Assembly (NCBI GenBank): GCA_900470285.1
Contig: UCAG01000001.1
Span: 359,594 to 423,593 of the forward strand
Direction: 5' to 3'
Length of the DNA stretch: 64,000 nt
Source of the DNA: Hyphomicrobiales bacterium
GTDB taxonomy: Bacteria > Pseudomonadota > Alphaproteobacteria > Rhizobiales > Rhizobiaceae
The translations under genes and the position numbers were made by a program. Shown in pieces: positions 16,166 through 26,012 of this stretch. Numbering within the stretch: the first letter of the stretch is position 1; each line of letters begins with the position of its first letter. Under the pieces are notes generated by a model. The model worked only from the letters and a program-made list of their open reading frames with translations. It searched no databases and had not been told where the DNA came from.

Positions 16166-17518
16166 CTATGCGCCTTCCAATATCGCTCTTTCGACAACAG
16201 ACAGTGCCTGTTCAAGTTCTTGCTGAGTGATGATGAGCGGCGGCGACAAGGTCAGCACATTGCCCTGACTGATTTTGAAACTGACACCGCCCTCCAGACA
16301 GCGATAATAAACAGCCTCAGCCAGCGCATTATCCGGTTCACGACTGTGCCGGTCACGCACCAGCTCCACGCCGAACAGCAAACCACGACCACGCACGTCT
16401 CCCACATGCGGTGAGCGCAATTGCAACTCCCGAAGACGGATCATCGCATATTGGCCAAGCTCGGCCGCACGCTGAACCAGCCCTTCTTCCTCAATAATCT
16501 GTATTGTGGTGAGCGCGGCGCGTGTCGTCACCGGATTTTTTTCATGAGTATAATGTCCGATGGCATAATCTCCGCATACATCCAGATCACGACGCACAAT
16601 TGCCGCCGCGATCGGCAGCATACCACCACCCAGCGACTTACCAAGCACGATCATATCCGGTGTTACACCATCATGATCAGACGCGAAGAACTTACCCGTC
16701 TTACCAAGCCCTGTGGGGATTTCGTCAAAGATCAGCAATGTGCCGTGACGGTCACAAGCCTCGCGTACTTTTTGCCAGAAACCGGGCGGCGGCGGATAGG
16801 GTGTGGCGCGCATCGGCTCTGCCACCACAGCCGCAATATCGCCCTCCCGTTCCAGCACAAAAGACACAATATCCGCACAGGCAATGCCGCAGCTTTCAGG
16901 CCCTTTATGCTTGTAATGACAACGATAACAGGCAAAAGGCGGCACATGTTCTGCACCAGACAATAAAGGGCCAGCAATACCCGAACGGAATGTTGCTTCC
17001 CCTCCCACAGATGATGCACCAAAGCCCGCCCCGTGAAAGGCATCCCAGAAAGACAGGGTTTTAAATCGCCCTGTGGCTGCACGCGCCACTTTCAGCGCCA
17101 CCTCAATGGCATCTGACCCGCCGGTGGTGAACAGCGTTTTACCCAGATTGCCCGGTGCTATTTCAGCTAGCTTCTCGGCCAGTTCAATTGCCGGTTCACA
17201 GGTAAAACGGCGCGGTGCAAAACTCAGATCATCCATTTGCTGCTTCACAGCAGCAATCAGTTTGGGGTGGGCATAACCGATATGATGGGCGCTGTTGCCG
17301 TGAAAATCCATAAAACGACGCCCGTTGGCATCTTCAATCCAGATACCCTGCGCCTTAACAACCGCTGTGAGGCAAGGGCTGGAAAGGCTCTGATGCAGAA
17401 AAACATCCGCATCACGGCGCAGCACTTCCTCCATGTGAGGGCTGTTTTGCTGCGCCTGCCATCGCTGCCTTGCCTCGGAGCGATTGGACTCGCCCTCTGT
17501 GTGCACTGCCAGTTTCAT
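16166..17518 (-). CDS. pbfA: Class III PLP enzyme, probable (R)-1-hydroxy-2-aminoethylphosphonate ammonia-lyase
   Basis: A 450-residue class III aminotransferase-fold protein. The PLP lysine lies in VLGKSLGGGMLPIAA, preceded by the LLIFDEIPTGLGKTGKFFA cofactor-binding segment. A Cys-rich insert (CYRCHYKHKGPESCGIAC) sits near the middle. Within AEP operons this family (PbfA) eliminates ammonia from (R)-1-hydroxy-AEP to give phosphonoacetaldehyde, feeding the PhnY-PhnA route. The assignment rests on context plus family resemblance; an ordinary transaminase is the alternative. ATG 17518 has a strong GGAGG site eight bases upstream. Confidence 0.78.
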   Translation of the reverse strand: MKLAVHTEGESNRSEARQRWQAQQNSPHMEEVLRRDADVFLHQSLSSPCLTAVVKAQGIWIEDANGRRFMDFHGNSAHHIGYAHPKLIAAVKQQMDDLSFAPRRFTCEPAIELAEKLAEIAPGNLGKTLFTTGGSDAIEVALKVARAATGRFKTLSFWDAFHGAGFGASSVGGEATFRSGIAGPLLSGAEHVPPFACYRCHYKHKGPESCGIACADIVSFVLEREGDIAAVVAEPMRATPYPPPPGFWQKVREACDRHGTLLIFDEIPTGLGKTGKFFASDHDGVTPDMIVLGKSLGGGMLPIAAAIVRRDLDVCGDYAIGHYTHEKNPVTTRAALTTIQIIEEEGLVQRAAELGQYAMIRLRELQLRSPHVGDVRGRGLLFGVELVRDRHSREPDNALAEAVYYRCLEGGVSFKISQGNVLTLSPPLIITQQELEQALSVVERAILEGA

Positions 17519-17634
17519 ACTCGCCGCCTCCCCGAACGGTTTTCAGATAATGTGGCGGTTGCGATACGTATGCCTGTTATAATTTATTGCATTTTGCGTA
17601 TCGCGAACCTTGTTTTAAGCCCTTCTCCCGCGTC

Positions 17635-19092
17635 TCACTCCCATGGCAGTGAGAAGGTTTTAACATTAGTGAAGCTTTTCATCGCTTCAATCACACCTTC
17701 TTTATAACCATTGCCGGAATCTTTAATCCCGCCGAAAGGCGACATCTCGATACGGTAACCCGGCACTTCCCAGATATTGACCGTGCCGACATTGAGCCCG
17801 CGGATATATTTCTGCATACGCCGGTAATCATTGGTGCAAACACCGGACGACAAGCCGAAATCTGTCGAGTTGGACAGCGCAATCAGCGCATCATCATTAT
17901 CCGGCGCGCGAATAATCGGAATAACCGGTCCGAAAGTTTCCTGCATCACCAGCTCCGAGCTGTGTGGCACTTCGTCCACCACAATCGGTGGCAGTAAAGC
18001 GCCCTGACGACCCGGATCATAGAGAATTTTTGCCCCCTGCTCGGCTGCCATATAGACCAGTTTTTCAAACCGTGCGGCAGCTTGTTCATGCACGACGGTA
18101 CCGAGTTCTGTTTTCGGATCCATCGGATCACCAAAGCGTATTTTCTTTGCCCGTTCCAGCACCATCGGTACAAAACGGTCGGCCACGCTTTCCTGACACA
18201 GAATACGTTTCACGGCCGTGCAGCGCTGACCGGAGTTTTTCGTCGCCCCCGCCACAGCAAGATCGGCCGCTTTTGCCAGATCATCGTCACTCAGATCATT
18301 GAGAATAATCAGCGGATCATTACCGCCGAGCTCCAGTACTGTGCGTTTATAGCCCGCAGTATTGGCAATCATCTTGCCCACAGGAACGCCGCCGGTAAAG
18401 GTAATCAGATCAATATCCGGATTGGTAATCATTTCCGAACCGATATCTTTCGGCAGGCCTGTCACCACCGACAGCATTTCCGGCGGTAATCCGGCTTCGT
18501 ACATAATATCGCACAGCAGCAATGCAGTCATCGGTGTCAGTTCGGTCGGCTTTACCACCACACAATTATTGGTGGCAATCGCCGGTGCCACTTTATGCGA
18601 AACCATATTCAGCGGATGATTGAACGGCGTGATTGCCGAAATCGCACGTAATGGCTCACGGAATGTAAAAATCTTACGGGCTTTGCCGTGCGGTGTCAGA
18701 TCACAAGAGAATATCTCACCGTCATCATGCAGGCACATCTGCCCCGCAAGCGTAAATACGTCATAGGCACGGCCGACTTCATAATAGGAATCCATCTTGG
18801 AGATGCCCAGTTCCGAAGTAATCAGGTCAGCCATTTCCTCTTTGCGTGACACCAGCAATTCAGCTGTGCGCAGCAGAATTTTCTGGCGTTCATAGCGAGT
18901 CAGCTTCGGCTTATAGGCTGCGGCAATCCTGAAAGCCTCGCGGGCATGTTCAGCTCGCCCTGCCGGAACCGTGCCGATGACCGCATTTGTGTAAGGATAA
19001 TGCACATCAAAAACGGCATCCGCATCGACCTTTTTACCGGCGATCCGCATAGGCTCATGTCTGGTTTTAATGATTGTTTCCGGCTTCACCAC
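17635..19092 (-). CDS. phnY: Phosphonoacetaldehyde dehydrogenase PhnY
   Basis: This 485-residue NAD-dependent aldehyde dehydrogenase oxidises phosphonoacetaldehyde to phosphonoacetate. The general-base Glu is in VLELGGNDP and the catalytic Cys in [11 protein letters not shown]; cofactor-site residues [15 protein letters not shown] and FTGGVPVGK are present. Its position between phnA and pbfA supports the specific substrate. The best start is GTG 19092, with GGGGAG five bases upstream; the frame runs to 19113 without a better site. Confidence 0.9.
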   Translation of the reverse strand: MVKPETIIKTRHEPMRIAGKKVDADAVFDVHYPYTNAVIGTVPAGRAEHAREAFRIAAAYKPKLTRYERQKILLRTAELLVSRKEEMADLITSELGISKMDSYYEVGRAYDVFTLAGQMCLHDDGEIFSCDLTPHGKARKIFTFREPLRAISAITPFNHPLNMVSHKVAPAIATNNCVVVKPTELTPMTALLLCDIMYEAGLPPEMLSVVTGLPKDIGSEMITNPDIDLITFTGGVPVGKMIANTAGYKRTVLELGGNDPLIILNDLSDDDLAKAADLAVAGATKNSGQRCTAVKRILCQESVADRFVPMVLERAKKIRFGDPMDPKTELGTVVHEQAAARFEKLVYMAAEQGAKILYDPGRQGALLPPIVVDEVPHSSELVMQETFGPVIPIIRAPDNDDALIALSNSTDFGLSSGVCTNDYRRMQKYIRGLNVGTVNIWEVPGYRIEMSPFGGIKDSGNGYKEGVIEAMKSFTNVKTFSLPWE

Positions 19093-19121
19093 AAAGGCTC
19101 CCCTGCAATTCACCCCACCGG

Positions 19122-19155
19122 AAACCGGTCTGATTTTAAAATCAGAGACCGGTTT
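19122..19155 (-). other. Long intra-operon hairpin between phnA and phnY
   Basis: A near-perfect inverted repeat: the left arm 19122-19137 pairs with 19138-19155 with only a two-base bulge (an extra AG) and almost no loop. No T run follows in the direction of transcription. It probably marks an mRNA processing or stabilising site between the two cistrons. Confidence 0.6.
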
Positions 19156-19184
19156 ACCGGCACGGGGGAATGTTTTCCCTCAAT

Positions 19185-20444
19185 TTACGACTGAGCTACC
19201 GCAGCTGTAACCGCATAGAAAAACGCATCAAAATTGCGCAGAACCGGTGCTTCCGGCAGGTCCGGCATCTGACGGTTCACAATGAAAGGTACGGCCTGTT
19301 CTGTCAGCCCGCCATGCGAGCGCAGAGGCTCATTCAATGCTGCAAGATCATGGCGATGCTCACTGGTGCCGATGGCTTTATTTTCCGATGAGACCAGAAC
19401 AATATCGCCGATACGGTCTTGAGGCAGCTCAAAACGCTCAGCAGCATCAGCATTGTTCAGCACCACATCAATACCTTCAATGGCAGCCAGCCGCTTCATA
19501 ATATCACCGATATCCGTACCATCCGGCAGATAGGCTGTTGCAAAAGAACCAAGCGCGCCGTGGTGCACTACATAAGGATCTGTAATCGGAAGAATAACCC
19601 GCGCGGCATCCTTGCCCAGCCAGTCGTCGAGCACATCCTGCACATAGACAACATCCGGTGAGCCATCAGCCTTATGTTTCGGCTTCATGCCGTGATCCGC
19701 AGTCACCACAATAGCCGCACCTAAAGCATCCAGCTCGGCCAGATATTTGTCGAACATTTCATAAAACGCATTGGCCTGCGGCACACCCGGTGCATATTTA
19801 TGCTGCACGTAGTCTGTTGTGGTCAGATACATCACATCAGGCCGGAAAGTTTTGAGCAGCTTCACACCGGCAGCGAACACAAATTCTGAAAGCTCTGCGG
19901 AATAAACCTCCGGCACCGGCATACCCAGCCATTGTGATGCATTATCAATGCCGTTTTCCGCTTTTGTTGTCGTATCGGAACGCTCTGCTGAAAAACAAAT
20001 CGCACGATTATCACCGAATTGCAGGCCTGCCCCCAGCAAAGCCCGCAGCTTGTCTTTGGCTGTCACTACAGCGACTTTCGCACCGGCATCATAGAAGCCT
20101 TTGAAAATGGTCGGCGCACGCAGAAAGCGCACATCATTCATCATCACTTCCGTACCGGTTTCACGGTCATAGAGATAGTTACCGCAAATACCGTGTACTG
20201 CAGGCGGGCGCCCCGTGGCGATGGAAAGATTATTCGGATTGGTAAAACTCGGAATAACACTATGGGCTGTGCGTACCGTGCCGGTTTCTTTAATGCGTTT
20301 CAGTGTCGGCATCAGCCCCGCAGCAATCGCCTCATCCAGATAAGCCGGTTCGCACCCGTCAAGGCAGATCGCGATAGCGGGGACGTTCGGCCAGTTATAA
20401 TCACGGCCGTTCACGGTTACGGTTACCTTGGTCATCTTGTTCAC
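19185..20444 (-). CDS. phnA: Phosphonoacetate hydrolase PhnA
   Basis: PhnA cleaves the C-P bond of phosphonoacetate to acetate and phosphate using two zinc ions (alkaline phosphatase superfamily). GTG 20444 has a GGAGG site eight bases upstream, and with this start the metal ligand in CLDGCEP is Asp29 and the nucleophile in PSFTNPNN is Thr68, the numbering known for Sinorhizobium PhnA. The other ligands are visible in TDYVQH, TADHG and SHGG. ATG 20435 and ATG 20468 are in-frame alternatives. Length 419 residues is normal. Confidence 0.93.
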   Translation of the reverse strand: MNKMTKVTVTVNGRDYNWPNVPAIAICLDGCEPAYLDEAIAAGLMPTLKRIKETGTVRTAHSVIPSFTNPNNLSIATGRPPAVHGICGNYLYDRETGTEVMMNDVRFLRAPTIFKGFYDAGAKVAVVTAKDKLRALLGAGLQFGDNRAICFSAERSDTTTKAENGIDNASQWLGMPVPEVYSAELSEFVFAAGVKLLKTFRPDVMYLTTTDYVQHKYAPGVPQANAFYEMFDKYLAELDALGAAIVVTADHGMKPKHKADGSPDVVYVQDVLDDWLGKDAARVILPITDPYVVHHGALGSFATAYLPDGTDIGDIMKRLAAIEGIDVVLNNADAAERFELPQDRIGDIVLVSSENKAIGTSEHRHDLAALNEPLRSHGGLTEQAVPFIVNRQMPDLPEAPVLRNFDAFFYAVTAAVAQS

Positions 20445-20498
20445 TTCATTATCCTCCGCAGGCGGCATTGCGCTAACCTGCTGTTTTAAATTTAAAAC

Positions 20499-21734
20499 TC
20501 AGGCTGCGAGCTTGGCACGCTCATCCAGTGCTGCGGCTGGCGGGGCAGCTGTGTCCACACCCATTTCTGTCAGGCTGTCTGCGGCAGCGGCAACGACCTG
20601 CCGCATGATATTGGCATCCATGCGCCCGATGCAGCCGACACGGAAACTGTCGACAACAGTCAGCTTACCCGGATAAATGATGAAGCCTTTATCCTTCATC
20701 AGATCATAGAAGCGGGAAAACTCGAATTTCGGATGAGCAGGATTGAAGAAAGTTACGATGATCGGCGACAGCCAGCGATCACGCAGCAGTGTTTCAAAAC
20801 CCAGCTGGCGCATCCCCTCCACCATCACATCACGATTATTGGTATAACGCGCCAAGCGTCCTTCAGCACCGCCTTCGGCTTCATGCATCCGCAAGGCAAC
20901 CAGAAACGCAGCAACCACATGGGTCGGTGGTGTATAGCGCCACTGACCGGTTTTGTTCATCGTTGCCCATTGCTCATATATGTCGAGGCTCAGAGAATGG
21001 CAGTTGCCCTTAGCGGCTTCCAGCACGCTTTTGCGGGCAATCACAAAGCCAAAACCGGGCACACCTTCGATGCATTTATTGGCCGAGGAGACCATGGCTT
21101 CATAGCGGATTTTATTCACACTCAGATCAACCGCGCCGAAAGCACTCATACTGTCGACCAGCAGCTTGCGCCCCTTGGCATAAACAACTTCTGAGATTTC
21201 CGCGACCGGATTGAGAATACCGGAACTGGTTTCGCAATGCACCACAATCACATGGGTGATTGCCGGATCGGCATCCAGCGCCTGCGCAACCTCATCCGCA
21301 CGTGGCGGAAGATAATCTCCCTTGTCAATTTTACTATGAGCACGCCCCAGATAATTCAGTGTCTGCACAATGCGCTGCCCGTAAGCACCGTTCATCAGCA
21401 CCAGAATTTTACTGCCTTTCGGCAGAAATGTCCCGAGCATGGCTTCAACCGCAAAGGAGCCGCTGCCCTGTATCGGCACACAATCAAATTCATGCTTGTC
21501 ATCACCGGCAACACGCAGCAAGCGCTCACGCATTTCGGCTGTCATTGCCCGAAAATCACCGTCCCATGAGCCCCAGTCCCGCAGCATCGCCTGCTTCACC
21601 GCATAATCGGTGGTCAATGGTCCCGGTGTCAGCAAATAGGGTTCTCCCAGTGCAGGTGCCAGAAACTGATTGGCTTTCCAGTGCGGAAGCATATCTGCTT
21701 CTGACTGCGGTCGTTTTTCACCGGCTGATTGCAT
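20499..21734 (-). CDS. phnW: 2-aminoethylphosphonate:pyruvate transaminase PhnW
   Basis: PhnW moves the amino group of AEP to pyruvate, giving phosphonoacetaldehyde and alanine. The 411-residue class V aminotransferase-fold protein has the start of the core domain at [18 protein letters not shown], a cofactor Asp in [13 protein letters not shown] and the PLP lysine in [18 protein letters not shown] 21734 lies eight bases after GGAGG; the frame continues to 21794 but that start has no good site. It is the first gene of the operon, with LysR divergent. Confidence 0.92.
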   Translation of the reverse strand: MQSAGEKRPQSEADMLPHWKANQFLAPALGEPYLLTPGPLTTDYAVKQAMLRDWGSWDGDFRAMTAEMRERLLRVAGDDKHEFDCVPIQGSGSFAVEAMLGTFLPKGSKILVLMNGAYGQRIVQTLNYLGRAHSKIDKGDYLPPRADEVAQALDADPAITHVIVVHCETSSGILNPVAEISEVVYAKGRKLLVDSMSAFGAVDLSVNKIRYEAMVSSANKCIEGVPGFGFVIARKSVLEAAKGNCHSLSLDIYEQWATMNKTGQWRYTPPTHVVAAFLVALRMHEAEGGAEGRLARYTNNRDVMVEGMRQLGFETLLRDRWLSPIIVTFFNPAHPKFEFSRFYDLMKDKGFIIYPGKLTVVDSFRVGCIGRMDANIMRQVVAAAADSLTEMGVDTAAPPAAALDERAKLAA

Positions 21735-21799
21735 TTCCTGTCCCTCCGGATGCTGTGCAAAATGCGGATTTGCTTCATCCTCAGGCAAAGGCAATTATT

Positions 21800-21838
21800 T
21801 GTAAAATCGTTATTTCAAATCAAACTATAAGTTTTACA
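21800..21838. promoter_or_regulatory. Candidate LysR operator in the phnW / lysR divergent promoter
   Basis: An inverted repeat TGTAAAA (21800-21806) ... TTTTACA (21832-21838), extended by TTAT ... ATAA inside, lies between the two divergent genes. Widely spaced AT-rich arms of this kind suit tetrameric LysR proteins. No experimental site is implied. Confidence 0.35.
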
Positions 21839-21916
21839 GATGTATATTGTGCTAAAAAATTGCTGTGCTAAGCTTGGCTCTCAAATCAGAAAAACACTCT
21901 GCATCAGGAGAAATCC

Positions 21917-22801
21917 ATGCGCTATGTTCAGTTACGGGCGTTTCATTATGTGGCAATTTCCGGCGGATTTTCCCGCGCTGCGGAAGCTTTATGCCTGACG
22001 CAGCCCGCTATTTCTGATCAGGTGCGCAAGCTGGAAGAGGAATATGATGTTCTGCTGTTTAACCGTCATAAGAAACAAGTCAGCCTGACCGATGCCGGTG
22101 TAAAACTGCTGGAGATCACGCACCGGCTATTCGAAGTGGAGCAGCAGGCACTGGATTTCCTGTCAGAATCGCGGGTGCTGCGTGCGGGTAAATTGCGTAT
22201 CATGGCCGATGCAGCACATCATATTCTTGGTATTCTCGGAGCCTTCAGAGAGAAATATCCCTCCGTGCAAATCAGCGTGCAAACCGGCAATAGTGAGGAA
22301 GTTATCTCCAGCCTCTATCGCTATGAAGCGGATATCGGCGTATTGGGCGAAGTACCCAAAGCACGGGACTTTCTCATCCATAAGCTGAACTCTTCGCCGA
22401 TCATCGCCTTTGTCGCCAGAGATCATCCGCTCAGCCGTTTTTCTAATATTGACCTCGCAGAACTGCTGCAATGGCCACTGGTCTTCCGTGAAAAAGGCTC
22501 GAAAACGCGTCAGAAACTGGAAGACCTCGCGCTTGAAAAAAATGTCGTGCTGAAACCTGCTATTGAGGCAGAAGGACGCGAAGCCGTTCGTGAAATTGTA
22601 GCAGGCGGTGCCGGTATCGGCTTTGTTTCATTAGCCGAATTCAGCAATGATAGTCGCTTGCATCCGCTCTCGATCAATACGCGTGAAGAGCTGATGGATG
22701 AAACACTGATCTGCCTTCAGGAACGCAGCAATGGCACACTTATCAATGCGTTTTTTAAAATTGCATCCGAAAGTGATACACACAATATTATCAAGAACTA
22801 A
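21917..22801 (+). CDS. LysR-family regulator of 2-aminoethylphosphonate catabolism (TIGR03339 type)
   Basis: A 294-residue LysR protein: helix-turn-helix at residues 1-60 (FSRAAEALCLTQPAISDQVRKLE) and a periplasmic-binding-fold effector domain from about residue 90. Sequence and divergent position next to phnW fit the AEP-associated LysR family. It probably activates phnW onward in response to AEP or a product, and represses its own gene. ATG 21917 has an AGGAG site. A GC-rich hairpin follows the stop. Confidence 0.88.
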   Translation: MRYVQLRAFHYVAISGGFSRAAEALCLTQPAISDQVRKLEEEYDVLLFNRHKKQVSLTDAGVKLLEITHRLFEVEQQALDFLSESRVLRAGKLRIMADAAHHILGILGAFREKYPSVQISVQTGNSEEVISSLYRYEADIGVLGEVPKARDFLIHKLNSSPIIAFVARDHPLSRFSNIDLAELLQWPLVFREKGSKTRQKLEDLALEKNVVLKPAIEAEGREAVREIVAGGAGIGFVSLAEFSNDSRLHPLSINTREELMDETLICLQERSNGTLINAFFKIASESDTHNIIKN

Positions 22802-22811
22802 CAAGTAAAAG

Positions 22812-22835
22812 CCCCGCCGGAATAATCCGGCGGGG
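22812..22835. terminator. GC-rich terminator hairpin between lysR and the D-aminopeptidase gene
   Basis: A perfect 9-base stem (CCCCGCCGG / CCGGCGGGG) with loop AATAAT lies between two convergent stops. On the reverse strand it is followed by GCTTTTAC, so it works best for the D-aminopeptidase gene. Confidence 0.65.
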
Positions 22836-22843
22836 TATCAATA

Positions 22844-24412
22844 TCAAACTTTTTTATAAGTTATGCCGCGGGCAAGCCAGCAGCCGATTGTCAGCCCCGA
22901 AATCGCACCGGACGCATCGCGTTCGGCCACCACAGTCCAGTCTCCCGGTGCCGGTGCATCCATTCCGCGCTGACATGGCAAAAGCCAGATATCTTCAGCA
23001 ATAGCATAAAGTGGCTGCATTGGGCCTTTACCTAAAAAGCCTTCAAATGCTGCATAGACAGCGCTACCTGCAATTTCACAGACAAAATCAGTATCCATTT
23101 CCGCACAATGATAGCGTCCGGCAATATCTTGCCGCCCGTTTCCGGAAACACGATGTAATTTTGCGGAAAGGTTTTCGCCATCGCGACGAAGAGCAATCTC
23201 ATCGTCTTTACGCTGCAAAACCATTCCCGAAGATTGCAAACTGCCATCGGTCTGCATATCCATCATTTCTGGTGAAGTGGCAAACCGCGCATGAACCTGC
23301 CCGCCGACAGCCGGTGTAAGGCTAAGGCTCAGTTTCGTGGCCGGATCAAAATAATTTCCATACCAACCTGCATCAACAGGCAGAACTTCAGTTTTCGCTT
23401 TAGGAATGCCCAAAGCAGCACGCATCAACTGCTCAGCTGCACCATAGGCGCTGGCCTGATGATTAAACATCACAATAACAGATACACGTGCATCAGCCGC
23501 ATGGAACCGCTGGCAGCGCCAGCCGCGCAGCGCCCCGCCATGACCGGTAATTTTAACACCGTCAAAATTTACATGGTTAAGGCCATAGCCGTAACAAGCC
23601 GGTTTACCATCCGTGTAAAATTGCGGATGGGACAAACGGTTATAAATACCGTTTTCGTCTCCACGCGTTGCATCAATAAACTGATCCCACGCAATCATAT
23701 CATCCAGAGAGGCGCAAACGCCTGCATCCCCGCTCCAGTGAATATTATTCACTGCCGGTGTAAAACCGGAGACAATATTGCCCTCATAACCGATTGCATC
23801 ACCAGGCGTCACAGATGTGTCAGGAAAAAGTCCGGCAGTTTTCATGCCCGCAGGCAGGAAAATACGCTGGCGCAGAAGTTCATCCAGTGAACGACCGGTT
23901 TTCTCTTCAATCAAAAAAGACAGCAGACGGAAATTGCCGTTATTATAGGAATAATGCGTACCGGTTTCAAAATGGGTTGTTCGGATTTTTCCAAGAAGCT
24001 GACGAGCATCATCTGCCGTAAAAACACCTTCCGGATCGGCACCACTGATCACAGTCAGCGCCCAGTAATCCCGCAAGCCGGACTGATTGTTGCATAGATC
24101 AGCAATTGCAGGGCGTTTCCCCTCAAAGTCAGGTAAATAGGTAGCAAGCGCTTCATCAAGAACAGATGTCTCACCAAAGACATCCAACAAGGCTGCACAC
24201 GTAAATTCTTTACTGACAGAGCAGATCGGCATCATGGTCGCCGTACTCATCGGAACTCTTTTTTCCAGATCGGAATAGCCCCAAACCTGTTTTGCTATAA
24301 CCTCACCGTCTTTGAGAACCGCAGCAACGCCCCCCGGTCCTTTATATTGTTCGGAGAGGTTCAGCATCACAGCATCAATTGCTGACTTATCAACGGCTTG
24401 CATAAATTTCAT
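22844..24412 (-). CDS. dap: D-aminopeptidase (DAP, S12 family)
   Basis: This 522-residue protein is strikingly like the Ochrobactrum anthropi D-stereospecific aminopeptidase (EC 3.4.11.19), which releases N-terminal D-amino acids such as D-Ala from small peptides and amides. The penicillin-recognising catalytic domain has S65-V-S-K68 (SxxK), the YSYNNGNF motif with the Tyr-x-Asn pair, and HGGALRGWRCQR near the third motif. Two C-terminal eight-stranded barrel domains, typical of DAP, follow (about residues 335-522). No signal peptide, so it is cytoplasmic. ATG 24421 does not exist; 24412 is the first usable ATG. Confidence 0.92.
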   Translation of the reverse strand: MKFMQAVDKSAIDAVMLNLSEQYKGPGGVAAVLKDGEVIAKQVWGYSDLEKRVPMSTATMMPICSVSKEFTCAALLDVFGETSVLDEALATYLPDFEGKRPAIADLCNNQSGLRDYWALTVISGADPEGVFTADDARQLLGKIRTTHFETGTHYSYNNGNFRLLSFLIEEKTGRSLDELLRQRIFLPAGMKTAGLFPDTSVTPGDAIGYEGNIVSGFTPAVNNIHWSGDAGVCASLDDMIAWDQFIDATRGDENGIYNRLSHPQFYTDGKPACYGYGLNHVNFDGVKITGHGGALRGWRCQRFHAADARVSVIVMFNHQASAYGAAEQLMRAALGIPKAKTEVLPVDAGWYGNYFDPATKLSLSLTPAVGGQVHARFATSPEMMDMQTDGSLQSSGMVLQRKDDEIALRRDGENLSAKLHRVSGNGRQDIAGRYHCAEMDTDFVCEIAGSAVYAAFEGFLGKGPMQPLYAIAEDIWLLPCQRGMDAPAPGDWTVVAERDASGAISGLTIGCWLARGITYKKV

Positions 24413-24682
24413 TCCCGCTTATGTGTCTTTGCAATCAGGCATAAGCCACTCACCTTCACAGCTCAAGAGGGATTATCTGCCTGTAATGCCGCAGGATCAG
24501 GCTTGTTTGCTAAACGACAGGCAAAGCAGCTGTAAACCAGCCACGTCCCGCCCCTCTTTCGTAGACAGGCGATAGTCTTTCACGCCGAAGGTGCTGCTCT
24601 GATAGTTTTTCTTGCTTGAGCGGAACTCAAATATTTCCGATGTATTTTATGGGGAAATTGCTCTGTGCAAAATGCTCCCCGT
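24413..24682. other. Intergenic stretch upstream of dap
   Basis: About 270 bases without a gene. On the reverse strand an open stretch ending near 24505 reads ...FGVKDYRLSTKEGRDVAG..., with no ATG start and no recognisable relative; it may be a gene remnant. Otherwise I see only AT-rich sequence likely to contain the dap promoter. Confidence 0.3.
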
Positions 24683-24716
24683 AAAACATTGGCCTGCACT
24701 TTTCTTCAGGCCAATG
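24683..24716 (-). terminator. Rho-independent terminator of the EamA transporter gene
   Basis: A perfect 10-base stem (CATTGGCCTG at 24687-24696, CAGGCCAATG at 24707-24716) followed on the reverse strand by TTTTAC, 24 bases past the transporter stop. Confidence 0.75.
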
Positions 24717-24739
24717 CGTCAAAGGAAGAGATCGTCTTG

Positions 24740-25597
24740 TCAGCGTGTGCTGATCACACTGGCCGTAATAACCAGTGCAATTCCGGCAATCTGCACAATG
24801 GACAGAGCCTGATGCAGCATGAGGAAACCGACTGTGGCGCCGATTGCGGGTTCAAGACTGACAAGAATACCAAAAGCCGATGGTTTCAGGTTGCGCAGAG
24901 CCATAAACTCAAAAGCATAGGGAATAAGCGGGGTCAGCAATGCCAGCAAACCGGCCATAATAAAGGCTTCGGTGCTGAAATTGGTATAGAGCTGGCCGGA
25001 GCCCACCGGTAATGCCACAAGAGCGGCAAACATCATTGAAACGGCAAGACCTTCCAGCCCGTGGAATTTCTCACCGGCACGTTTGGTCAGGATAATATAG
25101 GCACCCCAGCCGATTGCCGAACAGAAGGCAAACAGCATGCCGGTCATATCATTGCCCCAGAGGCTGCTGCCGGATGTGAGGCAGATAATCCCTGCTGCGG
25201 CGATCATCGGGCAGATGAGGCGAAATCTGCCGCTGCCATAGAGAGTAGCGACCAGCAAAGGTCCCATGAACTCAATAGCAACAGCGAGGCCGAGCGGAAT
25301 GGTCTCAATCGCAGCAAAGAAACACATAGTCATGAAGGCCATGGAGGCGCCCAATGAAAAGGCGGAGAGCCATTGCGAGCGGTTATAGCTGCGGAAAGAT
25401 GGACGTATCCAGATCAGGAGAATAATTGCGGCAAAGGACAGGCGGACAAATGTGGTGCCGAATGTTCCTAATTGTTGCATAATGGGCTTGGATATTGCTG
25501 CGCCAAGCTGAATGCTGATCATTGCTGCCAGTGTCAGCCCGACAGCTGTAAGTGTTTGTTTGCTTTCGCTGCTCCGTTCGATCTGAACCGCGTCCAT
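24740..25597 (-). CDS. EamA/DMT-family exporter, RhtA-like
   Basis: A 285-residue inner-membrane protein with ten predicted helices made of two EamA repeats; the charge pattern and motifs (PLGLAVAIEFMGPLLVA in the first repeat, SLEPAIGATVGFLMLHQ in the second) resemble RhtA, the threonine/homoserine exporter. It probably exports amino acids or analogues. ATG 25597 is the first codon of the frame. It precedes dap on the same strand but has its own terminator. Confidence 0.85.
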   Translation of the reverse strand: MDAVQIERSSESKQTLTAVGLTLAAMISIQLGAAISKPIMQQLGTFGTTFVRLSFAAIILLIWIRPSFRSYNRSQWLSAFSLGASMAFMTMCFFAAIETIPLGLAVAIEFMGPLLVATLYGSGRFRLICPMIAAAGIICLTSGSSLWGNDMTGMLFAFCSAIGWGAYIILTKRAGEKFHGLEGLAVSMMFAALVALPVGSGQLYTNFSTEAFIMAGLLALLTPLIPYAFEFMALRNLKPSAFGILVSLEPAIGATVGFLMLHQALSIVQIAGIALVITASVISTR

Positions 25598-25749
25598 TTT
25601 ATTCCTGCACTTTCATAAACTCCCGCGAGCGCTCACTCAGAAACGGGAAACGCTGTCCTTACGTCCGTCCTTGATAAATTTCAACTCGTTGTTGAGATCA
25701 GAAGAGTGTGAAGATTGCTTGCAGATTTGTTTTGGTTTCAGCACAGATC

Positions 25750-25911
25750 ATGGCGGGCAAATACTGCTTGTTTGTTATTGCTTGTCTATCGTGGTTTTCT
25801 GCCTGCTCTGATGATCAGAGCGATAAAATTGTCTCTGTGTCAGGTTTTCATATAATTACGGACAGAATGGTTTATCGCGACAGCAAAATCGCTGATCAGG
25901 CAGCAAACTAA
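25750..25911 (+). CDS. Possible small lipoprotein-like ORF (uncertain)
   Basis: A 53-codon frame starting MAGKYCLFVIACLSWFSACSD looks like a short signal peptide with a lipobox-like FSAC. The rest (about 32 residues) has no recognisable domain. The ribosome site is poor and the surrounding 400 bases are AT-rich and otherwise empty, so this may be chance or a gene fragment. The frame is open upstream to 25708. Confidence 0.25.
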   Translation: MAGKYCLFVIACLSWFSACSDDQSDKIVSVSGFHIITDRMVYRDSKIADQAAN

Positions 25912-26012
25912 GGAGCTGAAAAGTTAGGAAAGAGCGAGCGATGCCAGTGCAATCCGGCGCCGCATGTAAAGCAAAGATTACTATTTATATGCTCAGATAC
26001 GAATGAAATTTT

